43,838 nt of DNA, taken from a virus. Made by a program: the position numbers and the translations under genes. Where the stretch lies: the IMG/VR virus record IMGVR_UViG_3300045996_000511, positions 1-43,838 of that record, one strand, 5' to 3'. The stretch's first letter is position 1. Every line of letters begins with the position of its first letter. Shown in pieces: positions 1 through 7,047 of this stretch. The notes beneath the pieces were generated by a model. The model ran no database searches, was not told the DNA's origin, and was given only the letters and a program-made list of their open reading frames with translations.

Positions 1-26
1 GATGGTGCGGTCGAGAAGACTCGAAC
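1..26 (-). other. attP: attP core matching the 3' end of a tRNA (probably tRNA-Leu)
   Basis: Read on the minus strand this segment contains T-loop TTCGAGT, 3' T-stem CTTCT, acceptor strand CGACCGC, discriminator A and CCA. The 5' half of a tRNA is absent: the bases before the T-loop (ACCTG) cannot pair with CTTCT except at the last G, so the match to a host tRNA should stop there. An acceptor pairing with GCGGTCG and the T-arm sequence recall alphaproteobacterial tRNA-Leu, from memory. The core is repeated at 43712-43737 because of the circular overlap. A palindrome GCTTAAGC lies just outside the core and could be part of an integrase arm. Confidence 0.85.
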
Positions 27-127
27 AGGTTATTATAGATCAACGGCTTAAGCGTTGAGTGGGCATATAACGGGCCATTTGGAACGATAAGGATTATTTC
101 AGCCGTGTGCCAACCCTTGTTCCATAC
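1..127. repeat. 127-bp exact terminal direct repeat, copy 1 (circular overlap)
   Basis: Bases 1-127 are identical to 43712-43838. An exact 127-nt overlap at both ends of a contig is what a de Bruijn assembler with k=127 leaves on a circular molecule. I read it as one physical copy, giving a genome of about 43,711 bp, rather than as true phage terminal repeats. Confidence 0.95.
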
Positions 128-149
128 CCGTTCTCCATGCTGAATCGGG

Positions 150-482
150 GTGGAAGAGCCGCTCAAGGCCGCTAGGGCCGAGGAGAATGTTATCGGAGAT
201 CTACGGAACAAATACGCCAAGATCGAACGTGACGAGCGCCATAGGGCATACCTGGCGAAACGATACCCGCCGAAGCCCCAGGTTGAGCCTACATGCCTGT
301 GTGGACTGACATGGCACCAGACCACCCTATACAGCCATACTGAGGTGAAGCTGAGCCGGAGACATCTAAATGGGCTCTACTGTGTCGTTTGTATGCCCCA
401 TGAAGTGAAGATGGAATTGATCGATATTATGATTACACAGGGTATTAAATACGACCCTGAGGAACATGGGGATTCACTTTAA
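150..482 (+). CDS. small cysteine-containing protein of unknown function
   Basis: A 110-residue protein with a GTG start. It is basic and charged in its first half, then has CLCG (around 49-52) and CVVC (around 78-81), a spacing that could form a zinc ribbon. The family is not recognised. It is the first gene after attP on the rightward arm and may be transcribed from upstream through integrase and attP. Its first bases (GGGGTGGAAGA at about 147) match the left flank of the hairpin family, and GGCC-GCTAG-GGCC follows, so the N-terminus may carry a decayed hairpin copy. The start codon is therefore uncertain. Confidence 0.6.
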   Translation: MEEPLKAARAEENVIGDLRNKYAKIERDERHRAYLAKRYPPKPQVEPTCLCGLTWHQTTLYSHTEVKLSRRHLNGLYCVVCMPHEVKMELIDIMITQGIKYDPEEHGDSL

Positions 483-507
483 GGCTTATAGATATTAGGG
501 TGGAAGG

Positions 508-523
508 GCGGCCGACCGGCCGC
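508..523 (+). repeat. NACY hairpin element, GACC loop
   Basis: GCGGCC-GACC-GGCCGC, a perfect 6-bp stem. The left flank is GGGTGGAAGG and the right flank AAGAAGTGGAG, which supplies the ribosome-binding region of the gene at 540. It lies between genes. Confidence 0.9.
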
Positions 524-539
524 AAGAAGTGGAGCGATC

Positions 540-1004
540 ATGACTGTCATCGCGTCTTGCCATCACACCCTGATGCCGGGCGAAGAAACGGTGTCGGTGC
601 GGTATGCCGATGAGGTCTGCGATGCGGTCGATGGCTTCAAACCGTGCGTCGTCTACGCCGAGTTCTGTCCGAAATGCGCCGCCGACTGGCAGGCGCGTGG
701 TTGGTTGCTGACTGCGGAACAGGCCGCGACTTTCCACCATCACGCAAATCATGGAGATGATATGACGAATTTAGTTCAGAGACTTCGAGAATTCCGATTC
801 GTTGACGGCGGTGAAAGCGAAGAGGCCGCTGCTGAGGCCCTATTAGGTGAAGCGGCTTCTGAAATAGAGCGACTGGAACGGAAGGCGGCGCTCGGGTGGC
901 AGCCAGATGTAACTGGAGTGGCCACCATCTCAGCTAACCCCGGGCGGCCGACCGGCCGCAGAAGGAGGAAGCCACGCGATGATACGCGACCCGCGCAAAC
1001 CTGA
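540..1004 (+). CDS. two-part small phage protein, possible fusion
   Basis: A 154-residue protein. The first 75 residues hold a cysteine/histidine-rich module (CHH near 7, CPKC near 43-46, HHH near 66-68). An internal methionine then begins a second module, MTNLVQRLREF, with the acidic helical EIERLE pattern seen in many phage early (Ead-like) proteins. This looks like a fusion of two genes that are usually separate, or a frame in which the second gene could also start alone (about 762). The C-terminus PGRPTGRRRRKP is encoded by a hairpin element at 944-959 and its purine flank. The end overlaps the next gene by 26 nt. The function is unknown. Confidence 0.65.
   Translation: MTVIASCHHTLMPGEETVSVRYADEVCDAVDGFKPCVVYAEFCPKCAADWQARGWLLTAEQAATFHHHANHGDDMTNLVQRLREFRFVDGGESEEAAAEALLGEAASEIERLERKAALGWQPDVTGVATISANPGRPTGRRRRKPRDDTRPAQT
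944..959 (+). repeat. NACY hairpin element, GACC loop
   Basis: GCGGCC-GACC-GGCCGC, identical in its 16 bases to the copy at 508. It encodes GRPTGR near the end of the gene at 540, and its AGAAGGAGG tail is the Shine-Dalgarno of the gene at 979. Confidence 0.9.
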
Positions 1005-1389
1005 CCCGGCCTATATGGTGCCCGCCAACAGCACACACCCCGCACACCAGAAAATGCGCAAGACGCTAGTGCTGCTCAAGATCGATACAAAGGAAGAGCC
1101 AGTCTATTTCGTCATAGAGGGACTGGCCGAATGGCCCATGACTGCGGCAGATCTGTGCGACAAAGAGCGCTTCTTCTATGAAGAACACACCTGCCCGACC
1201 AACTTCATCCGCATTCCGATGATCTGTCAGGGCGGTGATACCGACCCGCACGGCGTCTTCGAGTTCGTGGATGCGGTCTGGATGATGGACGAGTACGACA
1301 GCGAGGAAGCGAGCGAGTATCTGGCCGAGGTTTTCCCGCAGCTAGAAATAACCTTCTCAGCCCAGCCGGTCGGCCGAACTGCCCTCTAA
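979..1389 (+). CDS. hypothetical acidic phage protein
   Basis: A 136-residue protein with no recognised domain. Its start follows AGAAGGAGG, 13 nt upstream, supplied by the hairpin element at 944. A later methionine (MRKTLVLLKID) is an alternative start after a proline-rich leader. The middle is rich in aromatic and acidic residues. The last residues (QPVGRTAL) are encoded by a decayed hairpin copy. It is the last small gene before the homing endonuclease. Confidence 0.6.
   Translation: MIRDPRKPDPAYMVPANSTHPAHQKMRKTLVLLKIDTKEEPVYFVIEGLAEWPMTAADLCDKERFFYEEHTCPTNFIRIPMICQGGDTDPHGVFEFVDAVWMMDEYDSEEASEYLAEVFPQLEITFSAQPVGRTAL
1363..1376 (-). repeat. decayed NACY hairpin element (G-U wobble in stem)
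   Basis: On the minus strand this reads CGGCC-GACC-GGCTG, a 5-bp stem with one G-U pair and the same GACC loop as 508 and 944. It encodes the C-terminus of the gene at 979, a position like that of intact copies at 27937 and 36599. Confidence 0.5.
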
Positions 1390-1396
1390 AGCATAA

Positions 1397-1428
1397 TCCC
1401 GCCCCAGCCCTTTCGGGCCAGAGCGGGA
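1397..1428. terminator. bulged hairpin, possible terminator
   Basis: TCCCGC pairs with GCGGGA outside and GCCC with GGGC inside, separated by a symmetric 4x4 internal loop and closed by TTTC. It lies just after the stop at 1389. There is no T-run on either side, so intrinsic termination is unproven. Confidence 0.4.
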
Positions 1429-1519
1429 CCAGCATCGCCTACAAGCACCGGGAGGGGACCGATGCGAGACAATTCAGAATGTGATTTGTTCTTGATTCGT
1501 GCTGGTGTAGAATCCAGCC

Positions 1520-2035
1520 ATGCGACACCCGAAACGAAACTCAGAAATCTCGCTTGAGCGTCTAAAGGAGATCATTTCGTACGACCCTGAGACCGGGCTT
1601 TTTACTTGGTTAGTCAAACGCGGCAGTAGGGCCATGCCCGGGTACAGTGCGGGCAAGAAGACCAAAAATGGGTATTGGACTATCTCAATCGACTACCAGT
1701 CTGTGAAGGCACACCGCTTGGCATGGTTTTATATGACGGGCGAATGGCCGGATCTCGACATCGACCATATAAATGGATGTGGCACTGACAACCGCTGGGC
1801 CAATCTGCGCCTCGCAACATGCTCTCAAAACTCTGCCAACACTCGCACCCCAAAGAATAATAAATCGGGACACAAGGGTGTAAGTTGGCACGCGCCATCT
1901 GCTCGATGGCGAGCCGCCATTTGGCGGGGCGGGCGGCAATACCACATTGGGTTCCACGCCACGGTTGATCTTGCGGCGGCAGCTTACGAAAAGAAGGCCG
2001 CTGAACTGTTTGGCGAGTTTGCCAGACACACCTAG
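1520..2035 (+). CDS. HNH homing endonuclease with AP2 DNA-binding domain
   Basis: A 171-residue protein. The HNH core is at about 80-100 (DIDHINGCGTDNRWANLRLAT, with Asp82, His83, Asn91 and Asn95), typical of phage HNH_3 enzymes that cut DNA. An AP2-type DNA-binding module follows at about 117-160 (GHKGVSW then RWRAAIWRGGRQ). No Shine-Dalgarno precedes the ATG; TAGAAT lies 6 nt upstream, so the message may be leaderless. The stop overlaps that of the convergent protease gene by 4 nt. Free-standing genes of this kind are selfish elements that insert between phage genes, and its place at the meeting point of the two arms fits that. Confidence 0.9.
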   Translation: MRHPKRNSEISLERLKEIISYDPETGLFTWLVKRGSRAMPGYSAGKKTKNGYWTISIDYQSVKAHRLAWFYMTGEWPDLDIDHINGCGTDNRWANLRLATCSQNSANTRTPKNNKSGHKGVSWHAPSARWRAAIWRGGRQYHIGFHATVDLAAAAYEKKAAELFGEFARHT

Positions 2036-2397
2036 AAAGTGACTAGATTAAACCCGTGATACCGGCACACCTGTTTCGCCAGCGTCTTGAATGACGGGCC
2101 GTGCGTAGGCCCACGCTTGCGATAGCCCTGGTCCATGAGCTGCTTGAGATGGATCATCTCGTGCGCCAGCGTCTCGATCAGATCCGCCGTGGTCTTCGAC
2201 TCTATCGAGATGCCAATTGTCTGATGCCTCCCAGATCGCATGGGGAAGCTGTGCAGGTGCCCGTAGCGGTCGGTGTGCGGGATGACCTCAAAGGCCAGTT
2301 CGTCCGAATGTGGAAGCTTCCACTTGTTGAACGGCGCGGTTGTCCGCAGGTATTCGTAGGCCGCAATGATAGATTGGGGCGTAAGACGAAGGCCCAC
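2032..2397 (-). CDS. SprT-like zinc metalloprotease
   Basis: A 121-residue protein. The zinc-binding HExxH motif is AHEMIHLKQ (His79, Glu80, His83), and a further His occurs in THGPSF about fifteen residues on, as in SprT/Spartan-like domains. The family includes proteases that remove DNA-bound proteins; the phage substrate is unknown. The GTG start overlaps the previous stop (TAGTG). It is the last gene of the leftward arm and is convergent with the homing endonuclease. Confidence 0.8.
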   Translation of the reverse strand: MGLRLTPQSIIAAYEYLRTTAPFNKWKLPHSDELAFEVIPHTDRYGHLHSFPMRSGRHQTIGISIESKTTADLIETLAHEMIHLKQLMDQGYRKRGPTHGPSFKTLAKQVCRYHGFNLVTF

Positions 2398-2618
2398 TAT
2401 CTGACCACCGTCTGCGCTACGTCAGTTTTGGGAGTGAGTGGCGGGTTATACCCACCAAGCGCCCCGTTCACGGTCCACGATGCTTCGGACGCCACTCGTG
2501 CCAATTGCTTGACCGTCACGGGGAAGCGATGGAAGCCGTCAAAGTCCTGATTGATGACACAGAGATATAGCTGCTGCCCGTCTTGGATGACGTAGCAGAT
2601 GCTTCCCTGCTCGCTCAT
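2397..2618 (-). CDS. hypothetical phage protein
   Basis: A 73-residue protein. The start ATG overlaps the preceding stop as ATGA. No membrane segment or known motif is visible. It has a compact beta-rich look (YVIQDGQQLYLCVINQ). It is co-transcribed with the genes on both sides. Confidence 0.65.
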   Translation of the reverse strand: MSEQGSICYVIQDGQQLYLCVINQDFDGFHRFPVTVKQLARVASEASWTVNGALGGYNPPLTPKTDVAQTVVR

Positions 2619-2803
2619 GGCTTGTACTGCATGATGCGGGATATTTGCGTGCTCAGATCATAGAAGAAGTTATCCAGATCGTGGCCGCTCTTGCCTCTGG
2701 CCATGATGAACACGGCATGAGGCGCACCCGTCACCGGGTTGAAATCCACCTTAGCCGTGAATGGGCCTACCGAGACAGACTGCCCCGGAAATCTTGTCGT
2801 CAT
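2615..2803 (-). CDS. hypothetical phage protein
   Basis: A 62-residue protein. The ATG at 2803 was chosen because GAGGGGGAACG precedes it and the alternative upstream start would run into the phosphoesterase gene. It contains PFTAKVDFNPVTGAPHAVF and MARGKSGHDLDN, a pattern seen in small phage proteins near late genes. The function is unknown. Confidence 0.65.
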   Translation of the reverse strand: MTTRFPGQSVSVGPFTAKVDFNPVTGAPHAVFIMARGKSGHDLDNFFYDLSTQISRIMQYKP

Positions 2804-2820
2804 CGTTCCCCCTCGGGATG

Positions 2821-3660
2821 TTAAAGGTTGGTCCAGTCGCCTGATGGATATTTGGCGGTCAGGAATTGTTGCAGCGGCATTCCTGTTGCCTTCCTGCAAA
2901 GGAAATCCAAGCTCACCGGCATCACTAGAAAATCGCCATCATGGACTTCCTGTAAAACCACGATGCCTCTAAAATGCTTGTTGCACTGAGGGCCGCGATA
3001 GTCTTCGGAATGAACGTAGGCGCTACCGCATGTCAGCGAGTGGCGCGTCTTGCCGTCCGGGTAGACGCGGTTCCCGTATAGAAACCCAACCTGATGGCCC
3101 TGCACATGGCTGGCGCCAATCTTGTTCAGCCTGTTATCAGTCGAACCACCGATTGGGTTATTCGAGTTCTGCATCTTGAAGTAGTGGCTGTAGAGAACTC
3201 CGTCGATATCCACGACCTTCAGGAACTCATGTCGCTCCCATCCCGGGGTCAGGCAGTCATCGGATGAAAGTACGCCTTGATACTTCGGGTCGTTATTGAT
3301 GATCCTGTCGGCGCGGATTTCGTGGTTGCCCTTCAGGAAGACCTTGCGCGGATTCCAGTGCTTCCTCTTGTTAGCCTTGGCGCGGGCCATCTCCGCATCC
3401 ATCGGAGCGGACAGACGGGCGAAGGCCTCATTCCCGACATAGATATCGTCTTTGTACCGCGTGCCCTCTAGCGGCGCGGAGCCCTTCTCGGAATGAGAAT
3501 TGAGACTCGCCAGATCCCACCAGTCCCCGAGGCAAACAACTACATCGGGTTTCTTGGCTGCAATATAATCAGCGATCCAATCAACATGATCGGTTGGAAC
3601 GCCGGGACGAATTTGCGCGTCCGGCACGATAATATGCCGGCGCTTCTCTGCCCCTCCCAT
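2821..3660 (-). CDS. calcineurin-like metallophosphoesterase
   Basis: A 279-residue protein. The metallophosphoesterase motifs occur in order: PDAQ (Asp14), GDWWD (45-49), KGNHE (110-114), YSHY (His159) and GHQ (188-190), where GHxH is more usual. These residues bind two metal ions and hydrolyse phosphomono- or diesters. Phage members are often called DNA repair exonuclease or phosphatase without proof. It lies downstream of the lysis genes, 3 nt after the holin stop. Confidence 0.85.
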   Translation of the reverse strand: MGGAEKRRHIIVPDAQIRPGVPTDHVDWIADYIAAKKPDVVVCLGDWWDLASLNSHSEKGSAPLEGTRYKDDIYVGNEAFARLSAPMDAEMARAKANKRKHWNPRKVFLKGNHEIRADRIINNDPKYQGVLSSDDCLTPGWERHEFLKVVDIDGVLYSHYFKMQNSNNPIGGSTDNRLNKIGASHVQGHQVGFLYGNRVYPDGKTRHSLTCGSAYVHSEDYRGPQCNKHFRGIVVLQEVHDGDFLVMPVSLDFLCRKATGMPLQQFLTAKYPSGDWTNL

Positions 3661-3663
3661 GCG

Positions 3664-3864
3664 CTACTTTCGCCCCAGAAGGCGCTGTACGGTGTCACTC
3701 TCGTATATCCGCAGGGCCGTCCAGATGATCGTCAGCAACGCCGCCAATGGCGGCAGCCAGCTTAGGAGCGCGCCAAAGGCAAACCCGGCAGCGATAACGT
3801 CGCCTCCGGATTTAATTGATTCAAATGTTTGGTGGTTCATTTGACTATTCGCAGCTTTCGGCAT
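3664..3864 (-). CDS. putative holin
   Basis: A 66-residue protein with two closely spaced hydrophobic segments (DVIAAGFAFGALLSWL and LAALLTIIWTALRIY) and a charged tail (RLLGRK), the build of a class II holin. The ATG at 3864 follows GCGAGG; an internal Met at 3840 is an alternative start, and dual starts are common in holins. It would form membrane pores that release or trigger the lysozyme. It lies after the spanin pair. Confidence 0.6.
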   Translation of the reverse strand: MPKAANSQMNHQTFESIKSGGDVIAAGFAFGALLSWLPPLAALLTIIWTALRIYESDTVQRLLGRK

Positions 3865-3914
3865 TGTGATTGCCTCGCCATGTTCAAGCCTTCTAAGGAG
3901 GTTTGGGTGGAAGT

Positions 3915-3947
3915 CGGGGCGGTGTCTCTGCAAAGATTGCCGCCCCG
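3915..3947. repeat. long hairpin in the lysis cassette
   Basis: CGGGGCGG (3915-3922) pairs perfectly with CCGCCCCG (3940-3947) across a 17-nt loop. It lies in the gap between spanin and holin genes. On the plus strand it is preceded by GGGTGGAAG, the same flank that precedes the NACY hairpins. There is no T-run, so it may affect mRNA stability or holin translation rather than terminate. Confidence 0.55.
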
Positions 3948-3959
3948 GCGCTGTCGCAG

Positions 3960-4214
3960 CTACTTGGGCCACGCTTTCACGGTCGCTGCGTGTCTTGCAG
4001 CGCAATCGCTGTATGCTCTTAAAACGCTGTCCTGAATCCAAAGTTGCCAAACATCGTAATCAGGGGCTCCCGGCTTCGGGAGTTGTTCGCACGGTTTCGC
4101 CAATCCCGTGGCTAGAGGGGGCGGTGTTAGCGGCGTCGATTGCGGCGTCGAGTGACTGCACCCGAGCAACATCGGGACGACAATCGACAGGCAAAGGAGT
4201 GGCTTTAAAAGCAT
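3960..4214 (-). CDS. outer-membrane spanin subunit (Rz1-like lipoprotein)
   Basis: An 84-residue protein starting with MLLKPLLCLSIVVPMLLGCS. The lipobox LLGC (16-19) makes Cys19 the lipidated residue, and a proline-rich stretch follows (TPQSTPLTPPP). The gene starts inside the Rz-like gene in another frame and runs past its end, the classic overlapping spanin arrangement. It pairs with the inner-membrane spanin to fuse the membranes at lysis. Confidence 0.85.
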   Translation of the reverse strand: MLLKPLLCLSIVVPMLLGCSHSTPQSTPLTPPPLATGLAKPCEQLPKPGAPDYDVWQLWIQDSVLRAYSDCAARHAATVKAWPK

Positions 4215-4503
4215 TGAGCAAGTCCCTTTTGAGCGTGGCAAACTCAAAGAGCATTGCTTCCTTGCTCTTGCCGTACTCTCGCGCGGCGGTATCCACGTTG
4301 TTGATGAATTGCTGGTAGCGAGCCAGTGCCGCCGTAGCATCCAGCGCTTTGCTTTCCGCTGCGGCGGTTTCCATCTTGGATATGGTGAGCTGATAGGGGA
4401 GCGCGACGGTGTAATAGAGGGCGCCAGTCACCACCGCAGCGCCAAGCGCAGCGGCTCCTACATAACCCCAGACACCGCCCAGCAGCCCCCTCAGAAACAC
4501 CAT
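4060..4503 (-). CDS. inner-membrane spanin subunit (Rz-like)
   Basis: A 147-residue protein with an N-terminal transmembrane anchor (about 8-33, WGYVGAAALGAAVVTGALYY), then a long alanine-rich helical region (about 40-100) and a flexible tail, as in i-spanins. The Rz1-like gene overlaps its distal part in another frame. It acts after peptidoglycan degradation, bridging to the lipoprotein partner. Confidence 0.8.
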   Translation of the reverse strand: MVFLRGLLGGVWGYVGAAALGAAVVTGALYYTVALPYQLTISKMETAAAESKALDATAALARYQQFINNVDTAAREYGKSKEAMLFEFATLKRDLLNAFKATPLPVDCRPDVARVQSLDAAIDAANTAPSSHGIGETVRTTPEAGSP

Positions 4504-4506
4504 CTA

Positions 4507-4638
4507 TTAGGCGAACCAAGCGATGGCGATACCAATGGCCAGGCAGATGGCGATACCAGTCTTCGGATGCGCCTTCACATAGGAGACGAAACGCTCCCAC
4601 TTGGAATTGACGGTCTTCTCAGCGTTCTTGATGTCCAT
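4507..4638 (-). CDS. small single-span membrane protein, possible holin or antiholin
   Basis: A 43-residue protein with a soluble basic N-terminus (MDIKNAEKTVNSKWERF) and a C-terminal membrane helix (GIAICLAIGIAIAWFA) that ends the protein. The start follows AAGGACC. It sits between the second holin-like gene and the i-spanin, so a role in lysis timing is likely but not shown. Confidence 0.65.
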   Translation of the reverse strand: MDIKNAEKTVNSKWERFVSYVKAHPKTGIAICLAIGIAIAWFA

Positions 4639-4655
4639 TGCTTTGGTCCTTTGGG

Positions 4656-4895
4656 TTAAGAGGGAGTTCCATTGGTCTTCGCGACATCCGCTTTCGCAGC
4701 GATGTTTTTTTCGACAGCCTTCGCGCCGAAGTAGGCCATGACAATGCCGCCCGCGACGGGCACGGCAATGGGCGCAACTGCCGGGATAAAGCATGAGCCG
4801 GCCACAGCAGCACCGCACATGAGCGCAATAGTGGGCCGTGATTGATTGGAATACAGTTGGTCGAGTTTGTCGGCTATCGCCGCCCACTGGATCAT
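4656..4895 (-). CDS. holin-like membrane protein
   Basis: A 79-residue protein with a hydrophobic core (TIALMCGAAVAGSCF, then PIAVPVAGGIVMAYFGAKAV) flanked by polar ends, compatible with two short membrane helices. It starts 10 nt after the lysozyme stop. With the proteins at 4507 and 3664 it gives three candidate membrane permeabilisers in one cassette; which one is the true holin cannot be told from sequence. Confidence 0.6.
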   Translation of the reverse strand: MIQWAAIADKLDQLYSNQSRPTIALMCGAAVAGSCFIPAVAPIAVPVAGGIVMAYFGAKAVEKNIAAKADVAKTNGTPS

Positions 4896-4905
4896 TGTCG
4901 TTTTC

Positions 4906-5340
4906 CTATTTCATTGACCAAAGCGCGGCTTCTGCAGCCCGGCGCCTGACTAAGCCCTTTTGGATTTTCTTGTTGTCGAAGATCCAGCACTTGAGCTGGA
5001 CCGGAACGGCGTCGTAATCGCCGTCGTTCAGTTTCCGAAGCAGTGTGCTGCGGGTGAACTGCGGGGCGCCTATGTTGAAGACGAACGAGACGAGCGCCGC
5101 ATACTGGTTGTCTGTAAGCGGGACTTTCACCAGCCGTTGGACATCCCTCTCGGCGGATTCCAGATCGGCTTCTAGCCAGACCTCAGCCTCTTCGGGGGTA
5201 CACGACTGGCCCATTTGGACCCCCCGCGTGTGCCCATAACCTATGGTCGGGACGCCCCCAGTATCTAAGTAGGCATGGCCCTCGTAGCCTTCGTATTCTT
5301 TGATAAGGGCTAAACCAGCGGAATTTATGAGGCGTGGCAC
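4906..5340 (-). CDS. endolysin, T4-type lysozyme (GH24)
   Basis: A 144-residue protein. The catalytic triad of the family is visible with its usual spacing: Glu17 (EYEGYE), Asp26 (YLD) and Thr32 (VPTIGYGHT). It cleaves the glycan backbone of peptidoglycan. There is no signal peptide or N-terminal anchor, so export should depend on a holin. It is the first lysis gene after the ejection proteins. Confidence 0.93.
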   Translation of the reverse strand: MPRLINSAGLALIKEYEGYEGHAYLDTGGVPTIGYGHTRGVQMGQSCTPEEAEVWLEADLESAERDVQRLVKVPLTDNQYAALVSFVFNIGAPQFTRSTLLRKLNDGDYDAVPVQLKCWIFDNKKIQKGLVRRRAAEAALWSMK

Positions 5341-5360
5341 TTATTGGAGGCCCCTCTGGA

Positions 5361-5519
5361 ATGTGCTATGGGTGCGGGATGGACTTCGACACGTTCAGAA
5401 TCGCAGCGGTTGCCACAGGCCCATTTTGGTTCTGGGCCATATTCAAATTCGCGCTATGGGTTTTCCCGGCTACTGATACGCCAGAGCGCCGCCAGCCGAA
5501 CCGCCAAGAAGCGGATTGA
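5361..5519 (+). CDS. possible small membrane protein on the opposite strand
   Basis: A 52-residue reading frame, 5361-5519, with GGAGG 10 nt upstream of its ATG. It has one hydrophobic segment (IAAVATGPFWFWAIFKFALWVF) and a charged tail. It fills the 129-nt gap between lysozyme and ejection genes and overlaps the end of the latter by 50 nt on the other strand. Another start is the Met at 5379. It resembles a moron gene, like the pair at 13656-14104, but could be spurious. Confidence 0.4.
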   Translation: MCYGCGMDFDTFRIAAVATGPFWFWAIFKFALWVFPATDTPERRQPNRQEAD

Positions 5520-7047
5520 CGTAACGCAAATCCGGAAGCGCGGGGAACGCGGAGCCAAACATCCCAGCCGCGCCTCGATTGATCTGTCCTGCCCCATGCG
5601 CCAGTTCGCCAACCACGCGTGGAGACGCCAGCGGCAACGCCGCAAGGTTCATGGGATTGGTCATCGCCGCAGCAGTCGCCAGCCCCATGTCACCGTAACG
5701 AGCCAGTCCGCGCGGAAGGGGTGAACTCAAGGCTTGGCCGGCAAGAGACGGCAGCATGTTGGGCGCGCCCTTCTCAGACAGGATGCTCGCGTAATCGGCG
5801 CGCTTGCCCCAACTGGTGTTCACATTGTCACGCATCACCGATTGCAGCTTGCGGAGCGCGGTGTTGGGATTGCCTTTGGCGCCCAGCGATAGTTCGCGCT
5901 GAAGATCGTCAACAAGCTGCGAAGCCTTGGCGTAATCGGACATCACCTTTTCGTAGGCTGGAGCCTGCTTGGCGATGGTATTGCGCACGGCGTCATACGC
6001 GCCCTTCGCCACGACATAGGACGGCTTGGTCGGGTCCTGAGAGTCTAGAATATCCTTAAGCTGCTGCTTGAGGGCGTCCATACCTTCCGGCGTGTGATAC
6101 TCAGCAGGGTCGAGCGCTTTCCAGTTCTGAACCGTCTCCGTGATTTCCTGACGAACCCCGGCAGTACTTTTGGAGAGGTCTTGGCCCTTGAAGTTCTTGA
6201 CGGTCGAGACGCCAGACAGCGCGTTGTCGATGTCGGCAAAATCCAAGACGGTCTTGTCCTTGGAGATGTCGGCCATGCCGGAGCGATACGCGGCTCCGCG
6301 TTCCGCCCGCATCTTGCCGAGCGCACCCTTGGCCTGCTCCACAACCTGTTCCATCGGGACTTCACCGCGCATGGAGGCCGTGAAAGCCTTGGAGGCGTCG
6401 CCACCTTCCCTGCCAGCCTGGAACGCCTGACGGATGGAATTGGCGCCCGCGCCAGTCGAAAGGCTAAGGGCGTTCGGGACAACGCTCTTAATGGAATTGA
6501 CGGCAGCACCGGCCAAGGGCAGCGCGCCACCCAAAGCGGCGCCAAGCCCGAGCTGTTCGTCTAGTGGCGCATCGCTGGCGGATGATGTCAGACCAGCAGC
6601 GGCTGCGCCCTGCCCCGCGCCCTCAACAATTCGGCCGGCATTCCCTAACAATCCAGTGCGTGCGGCAACACCAGGAAGTCGCAGCGCAGCAACTGGGAGA
6701 GTTCCGGCGATCTGGCCAACAACATCGCCGCCCTTGGCGTACTTGCTGCCACCCTGAAAGCTGGCGTTGTCCTTTTTGAACATCTCGTGGAGCATCGGAT
6801 ATGCGCCATCGGAGAGGCCGACCGCATCCGTACCACGGGCGACCAATTCCGCCGCAGACTGCGGGATGCGATGAAGGCCGCCGTAAATGCCTTTGACAAA
6901 GTTGCCGGCCGCGCTTGGCAAGCCTTCTTCCGGGTTGGCAGGCACCGACATGTCTCGGGAGGCGTCGGACGGCGCGCCAATCTCAGGCGCAGAAGCCCAT
7001 GCAGGCTGTTGCTGATTGCCGACTTCCGGTGCGGCAGCCCACCCCAT
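5470..7047 (-). CDS. putative DNA ejection / internal virion protein
   Basis: A 525-residue protein of low complexity, rich in Ala and Gly, with glycine-rich hydrophobic stretches (AAAAGLTSSASDAPLD and ALGGALPLAGAAV) and a helical middle. This composition and its place after the propeller and before the lysozyme match the injected proteins of P22-like phages, which build a DNA conduit across the envelope. The start overlaps the upstream stop (TAATG). No enzymatic motif is visible. Confidence 0.65.
   Translation of the reverse strand: MGWAAAPEVGNQQQPAWASAPEIGAPSDASRDMSVPANPEEGLPSAAGNFVKGIYGGLHRIPQSAAELVARGTDAVGLSDGAYPMLHEMFKKDNASFQGGSKYAKGGDVVGQIAGTLPVAALRLPGVAARTGLLGNAGRIVEGAGQGAAAAGLTSSASDAPLDEQLGLGAALGGALPLAGAAVNSIKSVVPNALSLSTGAGANSIRQAFQAGREGGDASKAFTASMRGEVPMEQVVEQAKGALGKMRAERGAAYRSGMADISKDKTVLDFADIDNALSGVSTVKNFKGQDLSKSTAGVRQEITETVQNWKALDPAEYHTPEGMDALKQQLKDILDSQDPTKPSYVVAKGAYDAVRNTIAKQAPAYEKVMSDYAKASQLVDDLQRELSLGAKGNPNTALRKLQSVMRDNVNTSWGKRADYASILSEKGAPNMLPSLAGQALSSPLPRGLARYGDMGLATAAAMTNPMNLAALPLASPRVVGELAHGAGQINRGAAGMFGSAFPALPDLRYVNPLLGGSAGGALAYQ

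Noticed and set aside
1-127. A complete tRNA gene at the attachment site
   Set aside because: Only the T-loop to CCA portion is present; the bases before it cannot form the T-stem and there is no anticodon arm.
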